A stretch of 64,000 bases of DNA from Chionis minor (Eukaryota; Chordata; Aves; Charadriiformes; Chionididae): NCBI GenBank assembly GCA_013398295.1, contig VZSF01002154.1, positions 62,001 to 126,000 on the forward strand. Reading direction: 5' to 3'. This document shows, piece by piece, positions 10,639 through 22,700 of the stretch. The first letter of the stretch is position 1. Each line of letters starts with the position of its first letter. Both the position numbers and the translations under genes were made by a program. A model generated the notes under the pieces. That model was not told the DNA's origin. It searched no databases and saw nothing but the letters and a program-made list of their open reading frames with translations.

Positions 10639-13600
10639 GGTGAAATTGTCTTGCCTGTCCATGAAAACACTGCATGAAGGTATTTGTCCCACCTCTGTGG
10701 TGGTGGCAGCAAGAATGAGGGAAGCCCGGCCATCGTGCCATGCAGAGAGAGCGACCCAGCCGTCCTCTGCTGAGTTTTTGGGCCCCTCCGAGAGGGGATT
10801 TGGGGGACAGAGGTGTCACTCAGCAGTCACATAGCCACTGTGCCTTACGAAGGGAGCAGACCCCAGCTGTTCCCCTGCCCTCTTCAACCCATCATTTGTG
10901 GAACCAGTTAAGTTTTAGGTGGGAGGCTTTGTTCACCCAGTGCCAATTTCCATCCACTTTAGATACCAAAGCTGTGTGCTGCCTGCTCCCTCCTGAATCC
11001 CTTGTTCTTTAATGTATCAATCTTGGTAATTCCTCTGTGAAGTTAAGAAAAGCACAGAAATTTTAATTGTGGCATTAAAAGCCACCTAGATCCTTGTACT
11101 GAAATCCAAAGGTACCTGGGAGATTTCTAAAAAATCTCGTGTGGGGAAGTCTGACAGGGAACTGAATCTGCATCCTTTTCATTACGGACTATTGCTGTAA
11201 CGATTCAAGCATCTTTTCCTCATCAGGGACAGCATATTTACCGTGCTACCCATTCGGGAGACAATTGCTCCTGGAAGATATGCCAAAATACCACTTTTTT
11301 GATGTGTGAATGTTCACAGTCACCTGTATAAATAGCAGTGGGCTGCTAGGGAACACTGTATTGATGCTTTTTGCCTTTGCTTCTGGGATTGAGTTTATTT
11401 GCCTTTCATGATCAGTGAGAATTTTGTAGAGCTGCTTCCCCAGAACAATGCCTGTAAGGAGCAGGGGGGCAGTGGGCGAGCGCCGTGGTCCTGGGGGGGG
11501 ACGAGCTGTCAGTCAGAGCTGATACCTGTCTAAAACTGAGCTTCATTTAAAAAATAGCCCGTGTCTGCAACAGGTTTTATTTCTAGACCCATACTTGGCG
11601 ACGGAAGAGGGGCAGGGCTCTGAGAAGAGTTATCTGTTATTGTTGCCCCGTACGCTGTGGCACCAAAGCAGCACTAGATGCCAATAGATTTCTGGTAGAT
11701 AATTCAATAGTAACTTTCTTCTGAGCACTGCAGCGTGGGAGCCTTTGAAAGAAAGAGGTTAAGAGACAAGTAAGTAGGACTGGAGTGCTATTATTACAGC
11801 TATTTTTCTTTACTTCTAATACATGTCATCCTCTTTTATTAGGAGTTGACTGTTGAAACAGGAAAACCGATGCCGTGGTATAAAAATGATACATAGGCAA
11901 GGAAGCTTCATTGATAAGTGATCTGAATGGTACTGACCTTTCGGAAAAATTGAATAAAAATATACATGCCTTGAGAGTTTCAAAAGTAAAAGCTCACCTG
12001 CATCCTCTCATTGAGCACAGAGAACTTGTATTAGTCCCAGGGAAAACGCAGCCTCTGCCATCCCCACCTTAACCTCCCCGGTGTGGGAAGTAGTACAGCA
12101 GGCGTCGTGTGTTGGTAAAATCACAGCTCTCGCCGCACCAGGGAGCTGAAAGAGAACTGAGAATACCAGAGATGTCAAATTTGAGTGAATGCTCCCCAAA
12201 TCCCACTTGTACAACTGTTACACTGGCAGTACGCTATTGAAATATCAATTAATTAATGTTTGCTATTGTGTGTGATTTAACCATATATTCAGGGCTTCTT
12301 TGTTCACTTAGCAGCAATAAGATGTCACTGCAAGATCTACCGAGAGACTGAAGGGGAAAGTCAATTTTTAAGTGCAGCCTTGTGAGCTTGCAGTGATTTC
12401 CTGTAAAATTTGTACTGGCGCTCTCCCAAATTCACACTGTCATCTTTTCCTGGTTCTCCATACCCATAGGCACCCAACCTTCCTCTTTCAGATATGAGGC
12501 CACAGTGTTTGTCTTCAGCATTAATTTTTCATAGGTTAGATTTTGTAAATATGTTGTTTTATCTACCAGTCTGTTCATACGCATTTGATGTGAAACTCAC
12601 CTACTTTCCTTTTCATCTCCATAAATAAGATTTGTGCATCCTGCTCTGCGGAGGCTGTTACTCTCAGCCTTCCAGGACTTTGAACAGGGAGTTTTTGGCT
12701 GACATGTCTTTTTAGGAGCTTCTGCAGGCAAAGAAAAGATATTAGCCAGGTAATAGCAGCTTGCTACATCTCAGCTTTCTGGTACCTTGTGAAATAATTC
12801 TGTTTAGACTAGAATTTGCAGCGGTGGAGGCATCCTAGACCAGTTGAACATAGCTTGAACAGAGGAGGTTTTAGTCATATGCATCCTGTTCTCTAATGTA
12901 CCTAAAATGTGTATCTACAGGAAGAAAATGTAGGTGATAGGCTGGGGGTGAGTGCAAGGAAGCTTGGTAAGCTTTCATAAGGTGTGGATTTATGGAAATC
13001 ATGTACACAAGCACACAGAGATGCATCTATGTACACTTAGATAAGCTTTCCACTAAGGAATGTAGCTAGGGAGGTTGGTCAGATGTGGCTCCTAAAGCAA
13101 TCAGAGATGACTGATGGCTTTCTGCCTGCCTGTGGGCACAGGGATACCTGTGTGTCCATTCGCAGGAGGCTGGGAGGAGCATGGAGCTGGCTGAACCATG
13201 GCGTGGGGCTCCGCAAGGCACGAGAGATGACTGCTGGTGGAGACCAAGAATTGACACAGGAAATAGCATGCCTCAAGAGACATATAGAAATGACGAAGTA
13301 AATATTAGAGAGCTTTAAATCATGCAAACATGGATTTTCTTCTTCTAATGCTCAGTACCACTGGAGAACTTAAGAAGAGCTGATTTCCAGAAAACACGTA
13401 ATACAATGTACCACCAGGTAACTTGGAGGCTCATGATTTCCAATTGCTGTTTCCTCCATTTCTTTTTTACACACATTATCCAAACAAATATTGAGGAACT
13501 GGGACCAAGGAGAGAAAGAAATAGCCCCAGCGTCACTTCTGAACTTGGCTATGCTGTAGGCTTTGTGTTATGCTGATAAAAAAATCAACCAACTGAAGCA

Positions 13601-15128
13601 TTAAAAAAATGTATTTTCCTTTAAATGAATTAGGTCGGATTTAGTTTGATGTTCCACATCACAGAACTGCCAGTCTTTCTTCTGTGAACCTGGAAGCTGT
13701 TGGTCATATGGAAGTGAAGGTCATACGTATGTAAGGGCGGTGGACATGTCTCCTTTTGACATTCAGCAGTTGTCCTCTGGGTAACGCAGAATAAAACCAC
13801 TGACGTCTTGGGGGTGGCCAAGGTCTTTGTCTCTGCTGGGATCTCTAAAGTAGGATAAGAACCCTGTTTGAGGGACCTGTCTTTCTCTAAGCAGGGGAAA
13901 AAAGCTAGCAAGGAGACTGGGAGGTTAAGGGCAGCAGGTAAGAGGTAGGGAATGAGAGGAGAGCCAAGAGGACTGCCATCAGCTGAGGCTTCACTGCGGC
14001 GTGGACTTGGCTCGTCAGAGACAGTATGTCAGTCTCGGCTGAGGAACGGCTGGAGATCGCGTTGGAAACCTAACTTGATGTTTTGGCCTGCTTTTTACAG
14101 ACTATTCTCATTTTCTTGGGAAAAAAATTCCCTCACTTCCAGATTGCTAGTGGAAAAGAAAAACAAAATAGGTTTTTTCCTACCCAAACCCTCCGTATCT
14201 GCGTGTCGGGTTGGTGAAAACTACCTGGCAGCAGAGGTCTGGTGTAATGACATTTCATAAGGCATTGGCTCCTTAATAAAGCAGAATTAAAAGCTGATTT
14301 AGGGAGTCATGACCTAAAGAAGTGGCAGCAGAAGGTATTCACACCTCCATGCGTGATATAAAACAATTCCTTCCCAAGCTCTTCGTAGAGAGGAGGTCTG
14401 AGAGCCCCCTAGCAATTGCTTTACTGCAGGTTGTGAATGCGGGTGTTTTAACAGCGTGCTAAAAAGCAGAGAGAGAGAGATGGCAAAAACCAGTTGTGTT
14501 TCTGGACACAGGCTGTATTCTTGGGAACACAAAAGTTAGTCAAAATATACTAATTCTGCTGGTAAACAGAAGACTATGGCAGTTGTGACTATTGCTCCGA
14601 GGCAGTGCGGGGTCTTACCTTCGAGGTTCTCACCTCTCCTGCCAAGTGAGCCACACAAAAATGGAGCCTTGTAGAGATTGTAGTGTAAAATGAAGGGAGA
14701 AATCCAAGTCTTTAGGCCAATTTTTTTAATCTTCAGGTTCGGTTTAGATTGTTGCTTAAACTATGCACTGAAATAGTGTTACAAGAGTAATTAGCGAATT
14801 AATAGCTCACCATGTTGTGCGGAAATGTCAGCCCCTAGAAATGTCATTGCTATTTCTTTATGAGCTCAACTTTTCATTTTTAGGCAAATAATTTTGTCTC
14901 TGCTGAGAATGTGCTGTCATGCTGCTGAATAATAGAACAATATTTATAAGAAGGCTAGAATTTCAGCATGTTAGAGACAGCTTAATTGACATTAATTGAC
15001 ACTTCACTTACATAAATACTTTTTTTTGCCAAGGTGATGGTCTTCAGCCTGTGGAGGTGGGGGAGAGGTTTACATCCCATCTCTTACTGCCACAGCTCCC
15101 AGTTGAAACTGAAGATCCTGGAGATTTT
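10639..15128. other. Unique noncoding DNA, CNE-like at its right end
   Basis: No gene or interspersed repeat is recognised across about 4.5 kb. The right end, about 14740-15005, is AT-rich and complex, with several homeobox-type cores (taattagcgaattaat). It includes a perfect 10-bp tandem ttaattgaca at 14982-14991 and 14992-15001. Vertebrate conserved noncoding enhancers often have such composition, but conservation cannot be seen from one sequence. Confidence 0.45.
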
Positions 15129-15685
15129 CATAGAATCACAGAATGGTTGGAGTTGGAAGGGACCTTAAAGATCATCTAGTGCCAACCCCCCTGCCATGGG
15201 CAGGGACACCTCCCACTAGACCTGGTTGCTCAAGGTCTCATCTAACCTGGCCTTCAACACCTCCAGGGATGGGGCATCCACAGCTTCTCTGGGCAACCTG
15301 TGCCAGTGCCTCACCAGCCTCAGGCTAAAGGATTTCTTCCTAACATCTAAACTAAATCTACCTTCTTTCAGTTTAAAACTGTTACCCCTCCTGCTATCAC
15401 TCCAGTCCCTGACAAATAGTCCCCATCTTTGCTGTAGGCCCCCTTCAGGGCCATAAGGACTCCCCGGAGCCGTCTCTTCTCCAGGCAAAACACCCCCGAC
15501 TCTCTCAGCCTGTCCTCACAGCAGAGGGGCTCCAGCCCTCGGATCATCTTCATGGCCTCCTCTGGACCTGCTCCAACAGGTCCATGTCCTTCTGATGTTG
15601 GGGGTTATCAGAGCTGGACAAGGACTCCAGGTGGGGTCTCACCAGAGCAGAGGGGCAGAATCACCGTCCTCCCTTTTGACGCTTC
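15129..15685 (-). mobile_element. CR1 LINE 3' portion, 5'-truncated
   Basis: Minus-strand CR1 with terminal catagaatcacagaatgg at the left edge, then the 3' UTR (ccatgggcagggacacctcc) and the C-terminal part of ORF2. On the minus strand the 'RKKSFSLRLVRHWHRLPREA' stretch is legible near 15300. It extends to the 'gtggggtctcaccagagcag' segment at about 15650. Several small indels break the frame. The right boundary is uncertain by about 15 bp. Confidence 0.94.
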
Positions 15686-18573
15686 AGCCGTCCCTCAGGC
15701 TTTGGAGCACCTGGAGACGTGACTGGCAGCTTGTGGAGAGACCCACTGCTGGCCATCAGCCACCTGTGGGGCTGCAGCAAGAGCAGGCAGCTTGCAGGAA
15801 TAAGCCATGACCTTTATCCAGAGAGCTCCCACGTGGCACGTTCCCCGAGGTGACAAGGCTCCACCCGTTTGTTACACGCTGGGGATATTTCTTTTCCTTC
15901 GGCCATTCTCAGGCAGCCTCTTTAAAAGTAACGGTGGGGACGCGGGAGCAGAGATCTGGTGGCATCCCGTGAGTAACGCAGCGCTTGGAGCTATAAGTCA
16001 GCCCGGCGGCGCTCGTACGGCCCCGCGGCCACACGCGTGGTGGATGTGCCGCCGTTCCTGCCGCTCCCGGGGAAGGAGTTAGAGCACCCCAAGGGCACGT
16101 CGCTGGGTGTGTTGACTCCGCCGCTTGAAGAAGTCACACGATGTCTCATTCTCCTTTAAGCTGTAGTGATGCAGGTTACAGTTTGCACTTCTCCCCCTGG
16201 GGGATGAAAAAGTCCGCTGTGGTTTGCTGTAGGAACCCAGTTGCAGAGCTGGGACAAACTGGGGTGGGATGAGAGTGCAGATCGTGCCTTCAGTTTCTGT
16301 AGAAATCTGCTTTAACTGCATTGCAGAAGACATACTGGACTCTGGTAACTCAGCAAGGGGTTCAACTTTGTTACAAAGTGCACAGCATTACAAAAAAGGT
16401 AATGAAAATACTCTAATGAAGTAATGAAAATACTCTATGGCGTTGCATCATAGCTACCACAAAAAATGCAAAAGGAGGCATGATTTTCCATCCTGGTACC
16501 TGCCATTTAAAATTAGTTACCCCGCAGTTAGCATTAATTTTTGTTTGGCTGGATAATTAGATGACTATTTCGTCTTGTTAGAGCAAGTGCAACAAATTGA
16601 TCACATTATTTTCAAAATGCTTTGTTTTCTTACAAGTAATTGAAAAACTGGGACCAGAAAACCGCCATCAATACCCATATTTATCTAATTTAAAGTTTTA
16701 TAGAAACTTTTCAGGAGGGAAAATGTATATTAAGATGAGTTTTTGATGCTGATGAAAGTAAAACTGGAGTTTTCTTTGTGTGGGTTTTAAAGTTAAACCT
16801 CTTTGTTACATACTCGCCTTAAGAAGTATTTGAAGGTTACTATGAGATAAACACAAATGGTTGGTAACTCCTTTTTCAGTTGTTTTATCCTAATTAAAAT
16901 CCAGAATGTTGTTTACTGCATAATATTTATTTAACTGAGGTTTGCAAACCCCAAGTAACAATTTACTTTTATTGTTTCAGCAGTTCAGCTTAGTTTCATT
17001 CTGATCACAGAAGAGCTACCAAGTAAACAGTACATCTGCATACCACAGATTATTATTTTTTTTTTCCTAGTGGGAATTTTTCCTAGTGGATTAACTCTTT
17101 CGATAGCGACTTTGACATTAGTGTAATTATACCTCATATATAACCTATCACATCAGTAGGAGGAAAAAATTAAGAGAAACAGCCATTAATTTTGTTCATT
17201 CAAATTGTGTTTGCTCGCAAGAAGACAGGCTATTATTTCTTCTTACAAAAGCCATAATGAGAAATTTTCTGAGCTGATTGTTCGGATCAAGCAAAGGGCA
17301 ACGTGGATTTGATTAAAGTCCACCTGAAGCTATGAGCCCAGGCATATTGAATGGGAAAGCAAACTCGATTTCTCAAGCCTAGAGTGGTTAAGTAGACCCT
17401 GGGCCAGTGTCAGTTGGGACTTTTTATCAGAAAAAAAAATGTTGTAGGGCTAGATTGGCTGGAAAGGTTAAAGCTAAGTGAGAAAAAACCCCACCACGCT
17501 CAAGAAGATCTATTGTGAGGACTTCATACCTTGAAAAGCACTGTTGATAAGACCCAGATAAAATCTTTTCTTGCCTAGGGTAAATGCCACTTAGGGGTTT
17601 GTTAGTTCATTTTATATTCACTTTTTAGAGATTATTTCCCTCCTGCATTGTTAATACCTCTGTTTCCTCACACGCAGCACCAGGGAAATAACAAGCAATA
17701 TGAAATTTGTAAAAATATCAGTCAGTCTGATGCCCCGTCCTTGATTATATCCATAATCTCCCTGGGTAGACATGCCATTTCCCAGGATCTGATCAATAAG
17801 GTAGCAACAGCAGTCTGCGAGCTCCGGCAGCGTGTTAATAAATCCCACTTTTCCGGTGAGCTATATATGAACTCGCATTGAAGTCACTCGGAGTTTGGTG
17901 AGCTGATCGATGGCAGGATTGGACACAAAAGCCTAATGAAGAGGGAGGAAAAATATTCTGCTGCTCCAAATATCATTGCCACAAGGAATATAAGAAACTT
18001 TACATTTGTGTTGTAGGACTGGCTACACCAAGTAAATTATTTGAGTATCACCAGCAGAGTTTTGCTGATGCTGAAGACTATGTGAAAGTTACAGAGAGTA
18101 AGTTAAGGTGACATACATCAATCCTAACTGTTTACTGCCAGTTACATTTGCAAAGAAAGAGGCAAAACATTTCACCCTGCAGTGCATCAGGGGAGCTGCT
18201 CACCCCGTGGGGTTACTGCCCTTTGTCCGCCAAAGAGCTTCTCAGGTGGATTTCTTTCCCCAGGAAGAAGCTGTACACAGAAGTTAAGGGAAAGGGTGAA
18301 TAAAAGAAGGATAGCTCTTCAATCCTGGCTTAGCAAGCACTCCCGCGGTCCTGCCGTGCTGCAGTTGTGCCCTTGCTGCCTGTCACCCTCCCCGCTCATC
18401 AAACGGGGCTGTCGGAAAAGCCCTGGGACAAAATCTCAAGAGGTACCTTGATCCATCTCCAACAGTGGGGTCGTGAGCACCGTCAGCCACCCCAGCACCC
18501 TCCTGTTTCACTGGCTTTCCTGTCTTTACTTTGTCTTATCCACCCCATTCAGTCTAGAAAAAATAACTGATCT
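15686..18573. other. Unique DNA with a CpG pocket
   Basis: At about 15880-16130 there is a dense CpG pocket (cccggcggcgctcgtacgg, ccgcggccacacgcg) with a TATA-like ctataagtc near 15991 and a donor-like CCC|GTGAGT near 15970. A 22-bp tandem duplication lies at 16399-16436, where gtaatgaaaatactct occurs twice. From 16500 to about 18050 the sequence is AT-rich and complex, without repeats, and CNE-like in texture. No protein similarity is recognised. Confidence 0.45.
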
Positions 18574-18578
18574 CTTGC
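18574..18578 (+). repeat. Left target-site duplication of LTR (CTTGC)
   Basis: The five bases CTTGC immediately before the LTR's TGTC are repeated exactly after its GACA at 19367-19371. A 5-bp duplication is the size made by ERVL-type and several other retroviral integrases. Confidence 0.85.
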
Positions 18579-19366
18579 TGTCTTGGTTTGAGGTAAAACA
18601 GGACCGATTTTGTTCAGTAACTCTGCTTTCTAACTAGGCCTCTTCTAACTGCTGAAATTAACAGCATATTTTGCAGAAAACTGCTCTTTCTCAGAGTGAT
18701 AAGACCCATGTTTAGAGCTGATGCTGAGGCACCATATGCAGAGAGGCCCTTGCTCAGACTTACTGTGATAACGACCAAGGGCAGCCAACTTCGTTATTTG
18801 CCCCGTTGGAGGGTTGGAAGCAGAGAGGCGTAGAGGGGTCCCGTCTGTGGGGAGGAGCAGACAGCACAGGTGACCCAAAACTGACCAAACAGTGTATTCC
18901 ATCCCAAAGGCATCATGCTCAGGCTAAAAGCTGAGGGATCAAAGGGTCAGCATCTGTAGTTCGGCTTCGGCTTCCGGCTTGGCCGCCTTCTCCAGCTTGC
19001 TCAAGCTTTTGCTCTTGCTGGGGTTCTTGCTTTCTTTCTTCAGTGGCCGGTGTCCGAGGAGGACTTCGTCTGTTCATCTGCCTTTGATCCGGACCTGTGT
19101 GTTCCTGAATCGAGTTCCCTTCTGTCACTGAGTCCATTCTGGGACTTCCCCAGTGCCTGCTGGTGACGTGATTGTCATCCTGGGAGCTTGATACGGTTTT
19201 GTATATATTTTATTATTTTCTTTTGTTATTTTATTGTTAATATTTCATTAAAGTAGTTTAGTTCTTACTAAACTAGTCTCTCTTCTTCTCTCTCTCCTGC
19301 TCGGCAGGAGAGAGGGAACATCTGTCGCTCGGCTTGCTTGGGCCAATCCGGCCCAAACCCACGACA
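18579..19366 (+). mobile_element. Solo ERVL-like LTR, 788 bp
   Basis: Begins TGTCTTGGTTTG and ends CCCACGACA, giving the TGTC...GACA terminal inverted repeat, and is flanked by perfect CTTGC duplications. Internal signals fit plus orientation: a TATA-like gtatatatttta at 19201-19212, and an ATTAAA polyadenylation signal at 19247-19252. A CT-rich segment and a small hairpin (ctcctgctcggcaggag) near 19297-19313 follow, before the conserved end. A CGGCTT-type hexamer repeat lies at about 18961-18984. No gag, pol or env sequence adjoins it, so it is the product of LTR-LTR recombination. I recognise the family as an avian endogenous-retrovirus LTR of ERVL type; the exact subfamily name is not certain. 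Confidence 0.93.
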
Positions 19367-19371
19367 CTTGC
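19367..19371 (+). repeat. Right target-site duplication of LTR (CTTGC)
   Basis: Exact copy of 18574-18578, directly after the LTR terminal GACA. Confidence 0.85.
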
Positions 19372-21460
19372 TAAAAAAACGCTGTTGGGACTCAGAGAAA
19401 GTATACTGTTGTGTGTTTTCTAAAGAAAAAACACCCACTTTGCAAGCAAGCTAAAATGTCAAGTGGAGAACTGGCAACATTGCTGTCTCTTGAGTTAGAA
19501 ACTTGCCCATCTATGAAAAGATGGAAGGGGACGGTCCACAGTCTGGGCTTGGCAGTTTAGAAGGAGCTGACTTTGCCATTCAGTACAGAAGATGTTGGTC
19601 AGTGGAAAAAGCAGCTTCTGCAGCATGTGCCTCACCAGGGAGCACTTTTGGCATGTTCTGCACTGGTCCTGGCACGTGCAGCCTGCGCGGCGGATCCGCA
19701 TTGGAGCGCCGATGGCGAGGCAGGGTTTCGCAGGGATGCGTGCAAGCCCCGGTAGAGGTATGTCAGGAACGTCACCATATTCTTTAGTAGCACCAGGTAT
19801 TAGATCATCCAGCGTTGCAAAGGCTCGGGGTTGAGCTACTGTGTTGAAAAAGGAGCGCTGGAAATGCCTCCTGTGAGGGACTGCCCTTGCAAAGAGAGGT
19901 GGGAGTGGAGAAGGGCTCAGCTCCAAGGGCTTGCTTTGGGCTCATACACAGCAGGATATGTCTTGTTTTCTGGTTAGGCTGTATCCTCATGGAAAAGTAT
20001 ATTCTATTCATATTCTATTCAACACGACCTGCCTGCAACCATGATATCCTGCTGGTGGTTAATGGAATGATTATTATTTTTTTTTTTTAGCTGATACTCT
20101 ATTTGATGAAAAACCCAGTTTTTTACTTATATAAAAATACTTGTAAAGCCAGCTGGATTCTTCTCATACTTCCAGCTATTTCAGCACAAACAATTTTGGG
20201 TGCATGAAAGGATGTTGTGGAAATATTAATTAAAAAATTGTAATTGTCAGGTTTCCTGTAAAAGTCTCTGGCCTGATAACCAAAAAAGAGGAAGGACACA
20301 AAGTGTTGTGTCTAGTTGGGATTTCAACTTCGGGCTTTGTCTCAAAGCTGTTGCAGCATTTGCCACTGACTTGGATATTTCCTTCTACACCATCAGAAAA
20401 AATCAGAATATATATGTCTAACTGCATCATCTTTAATTTCTGCCTTATGTGTTTTCTCATTTGTATTCATTGCAGTAGAGTCTTTTCTCAGGGACTTTTT
20501 GCAAAGGACAAAATAGAAATGTTGAGTGTTTTTGTAGACTGATATTTGAAACAAGCAGCTTTACTTGGATGCACGGTAGTATGTTTTATTCTCTGGCGAG
20601 GTGTCTGCCGCCATGCCCAGTGAAGTCAAAGAAAGAACTTCTATTGATCTGACAGAGCTTATTATTAGGATGAGATTATTATCAGGAGGTTGATGAGTGA
20701 AAAAAATTAATAATTATTTCTGCATAAACATGATTATAAATTTTAAAATTCATGTCCTAATATTATTCTATTCATATGCCGGGATATTAATTTTAAATTC
20801 ACTGCTTCAGTGATTAATCTTGCCTTAAACAAATTTGTTAGAATATTGAAACCCAGGGAACACAAAAGGACAAGAATGGAGTCAAAAGAAATTCTTTTAA
20901 CAATCTGGGTATTTACAAAATGGTTACTGTTCTGGTACTTAACTAGCACCAGGTTTTTTTCTTTCTATGCTTTTGTTTTGCCCTGTTTTTAAACTTGATG
21001 AGTTGAGGTTGATGAGTAAGTGAAGGCAATGGGAGTTTTTCCATTAACATCATTGAACTATGAAACAGGCAGCACGTGTCATTGCATACATCAACCCATC
21101 AGTTTAGTCTTAATGTCTTATTTTTTTTGAATGAAACAAAATAATAACTCTGCAGGGCAGCTGATCACCTTATTATTTTCCATAAATCTACATTACTGTC
21201 ACACACAAGAACTGCCTCTCTGCCAAAGAAGACATTCGATTAAAAGGCTGCCAGAACAAGTGTACCTGCCCTGCATCCCAAAGTCAGGCACGTTTGGTTC
21301 CAACAAAATACAAGAGCAGGTTTCTCAGATGAAGGCCCTCTGCTTTCAATGACTGGCCACCATTTTTACAGAGCTGCTTGAGGAATCAACAGCTGGAGTG
21401 TCTTTTTACTGCCCTGATGAATCCTAACTCACTTTTCCTCTATCTAGACAGAGATCATAT
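19372..21460. other. Unique noncoding DNA
   Basis: A minus-strand open frame of 143 codons (19495-19926) crosses a locally CpG-rich stretch (19670-19760). I could not match its translation to a family. The remainder is AT-rich (homopolymers near 20077-20087 and 21121-21128) and holds nothing I can name. Confidence 0.45.
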
Positions 21461-22245
21461 CATAGAATCATAGAATCATAGAATCACTTGGGTTGGAAGA
21501 GACCTTCAAGATCATTCAGTCCAACCATAAACCTGTGCCAAAACCACCCCTAACCCATGTCCCTCAGCACCACGTCCACCCGGCTTTTAAATACCTCCAG
21601 GGACGGCGATTCCACCACCTCCCTGGGCAGCCTGTTCCAATGCCTGATAACCCTTTCGGTAAAGAAGTTTTTCCTAATATCCAACCTAAACCTCCCCTGG
21701 CACAACTTGAGGCCATTTCCTCTTGTCCTATGGCTTGTTACTTGGGAGAAGAGATTGACCCCACCTGGCTACAACCTCCTTTCAGGTAGTTGTAGAGAGT
21801 GATAAGGTCTCCCCTCAACCTTCTCTTCTCCAGGCTGAACAATCCCAACTCTCTCAGCCGCTCCTCAGGAGACCTGTTCTCTAGACCCCTCACCAGCTCC
21901 GTTGCCCTTCTCTGGACACGCTCCAGCACCTCGATGTCTCTCCGATACTGCGGTGCCCAAAACTGAACACAGCACTCGAGCTGTGGCCTCACCAGTGCTG
22001 AGTACAGGGGCACAGTCACTTCCCTGCTCCTGCTGGTCACACCATTCCTGATACAGGCCAGGATGCCATTGGCCTTCTTGGCCACCTGGGCACATGCTGG
22101 CCCATGTTCAGCCGACTCTCGACCAGGACCCCCAGATCCTTTTCTGCTGAGCAGCTTTCCAGCCGCTCCTCCCCAAGCCTGTAGCGCAATATCATCGTAG
22201 GGTAGAGCTTTACGCTATGGACCTTAATGCAGTTTGGCTTTGCCA
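21461..22245 (-). mobile_element. CR1 LINE 3' portion, distinct older-type subfamily
   Basis: The left edge has three perfect terminal repeats (catagaat x3). The subfamily block follows (plus wording: ccataaacctgtgccaaaacc, ccatgtccctcagcacc), then ORF2. It differs from the 4.4-kb and 62.9-kb copies in its 3' UTR and in having the [17 protein letters not shown] C-terminal segment. It extends past the RT thumb region to about 22245, where similarity fades. No target-site duplication is evident. Confidence 0.94.
21738..22085 (-). pseudogene. CR1 ORF2 fragment, post-catalytic RT region
   Basis: An open stretch of about 115 codons reads the CR1 region just after the catalytic palm. It contains '[21 protein letters not shown]', the '[16 protein letters not shown]' helix and '[19 protein letters not shown]'. 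It lacks the FADD catalytic motif because of 5' truncation, and the frame is lost downstream near 21740. It has no independent activity. Confidence 0.8.
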
Positions 22246-22581
22246 ACTATTTACAAAATACTGCCTAAATATGTTACCTCTTGTTTAGCATAGAAGTTTC
22301 GTAGTCTTTCATTACAGGCTATCTTAATCCTAGATGGGATCATGGTAGGTGATAATGAAAAAAAAAATATAAAAAGTAAGTTACTTTTTTCAGGAGCCAC
22401 CTCTAAATAGGGAAGATTTGTTCAGGTGCCCTGTGCTTCCCATAAGGGTCTGTTTCTGCTGCGTTTCTGTGGTCTTACCTGGAAATAAACCCAACCAAAC
22501 AGAACATCAAAATCAGAAATTCTCCTTAAGTGTTCCCCATATTAGTGATGGGGGGGACTACGTTTAAAGAGACTAATTCTG
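22246..22581. other. Unique DNA
   Basis: AT-rich, nothing recognised. Confidence 0.5.
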
Positions 22582-22700
22582 TAGTCTTAGTATTATTTAT
22601 ATGATTTATATAATACTTTTAAAAATTTTATATATTTATATATAAAAATATACTTAGTCTTAGTATTATTCATATAATTTATATACTATTTATATAATTA
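22582..22700. repeat. AT-rich 73-bp-period duplication
   Basis: The phrase tagtcttagtattatt, followed by closely similar AT-rich sequence, occurs at 22582-22616 and again at 22655-22689, 73 bp apart. The DNA between is almost pure A/T with TATA runs (ttttatatatttatatataa). The whole block should melt easily. Confidence 0.85.

Noticed and set aside
19495..19926. 143-codon minus-strand frame next to the LTR, considered as a processed pseudogene
   Set aside because: I could not match it to any protein with confidence; it overlaps a CpG-rich patch that depletes stops, and no poly-A tail or flanking duplication is seen.
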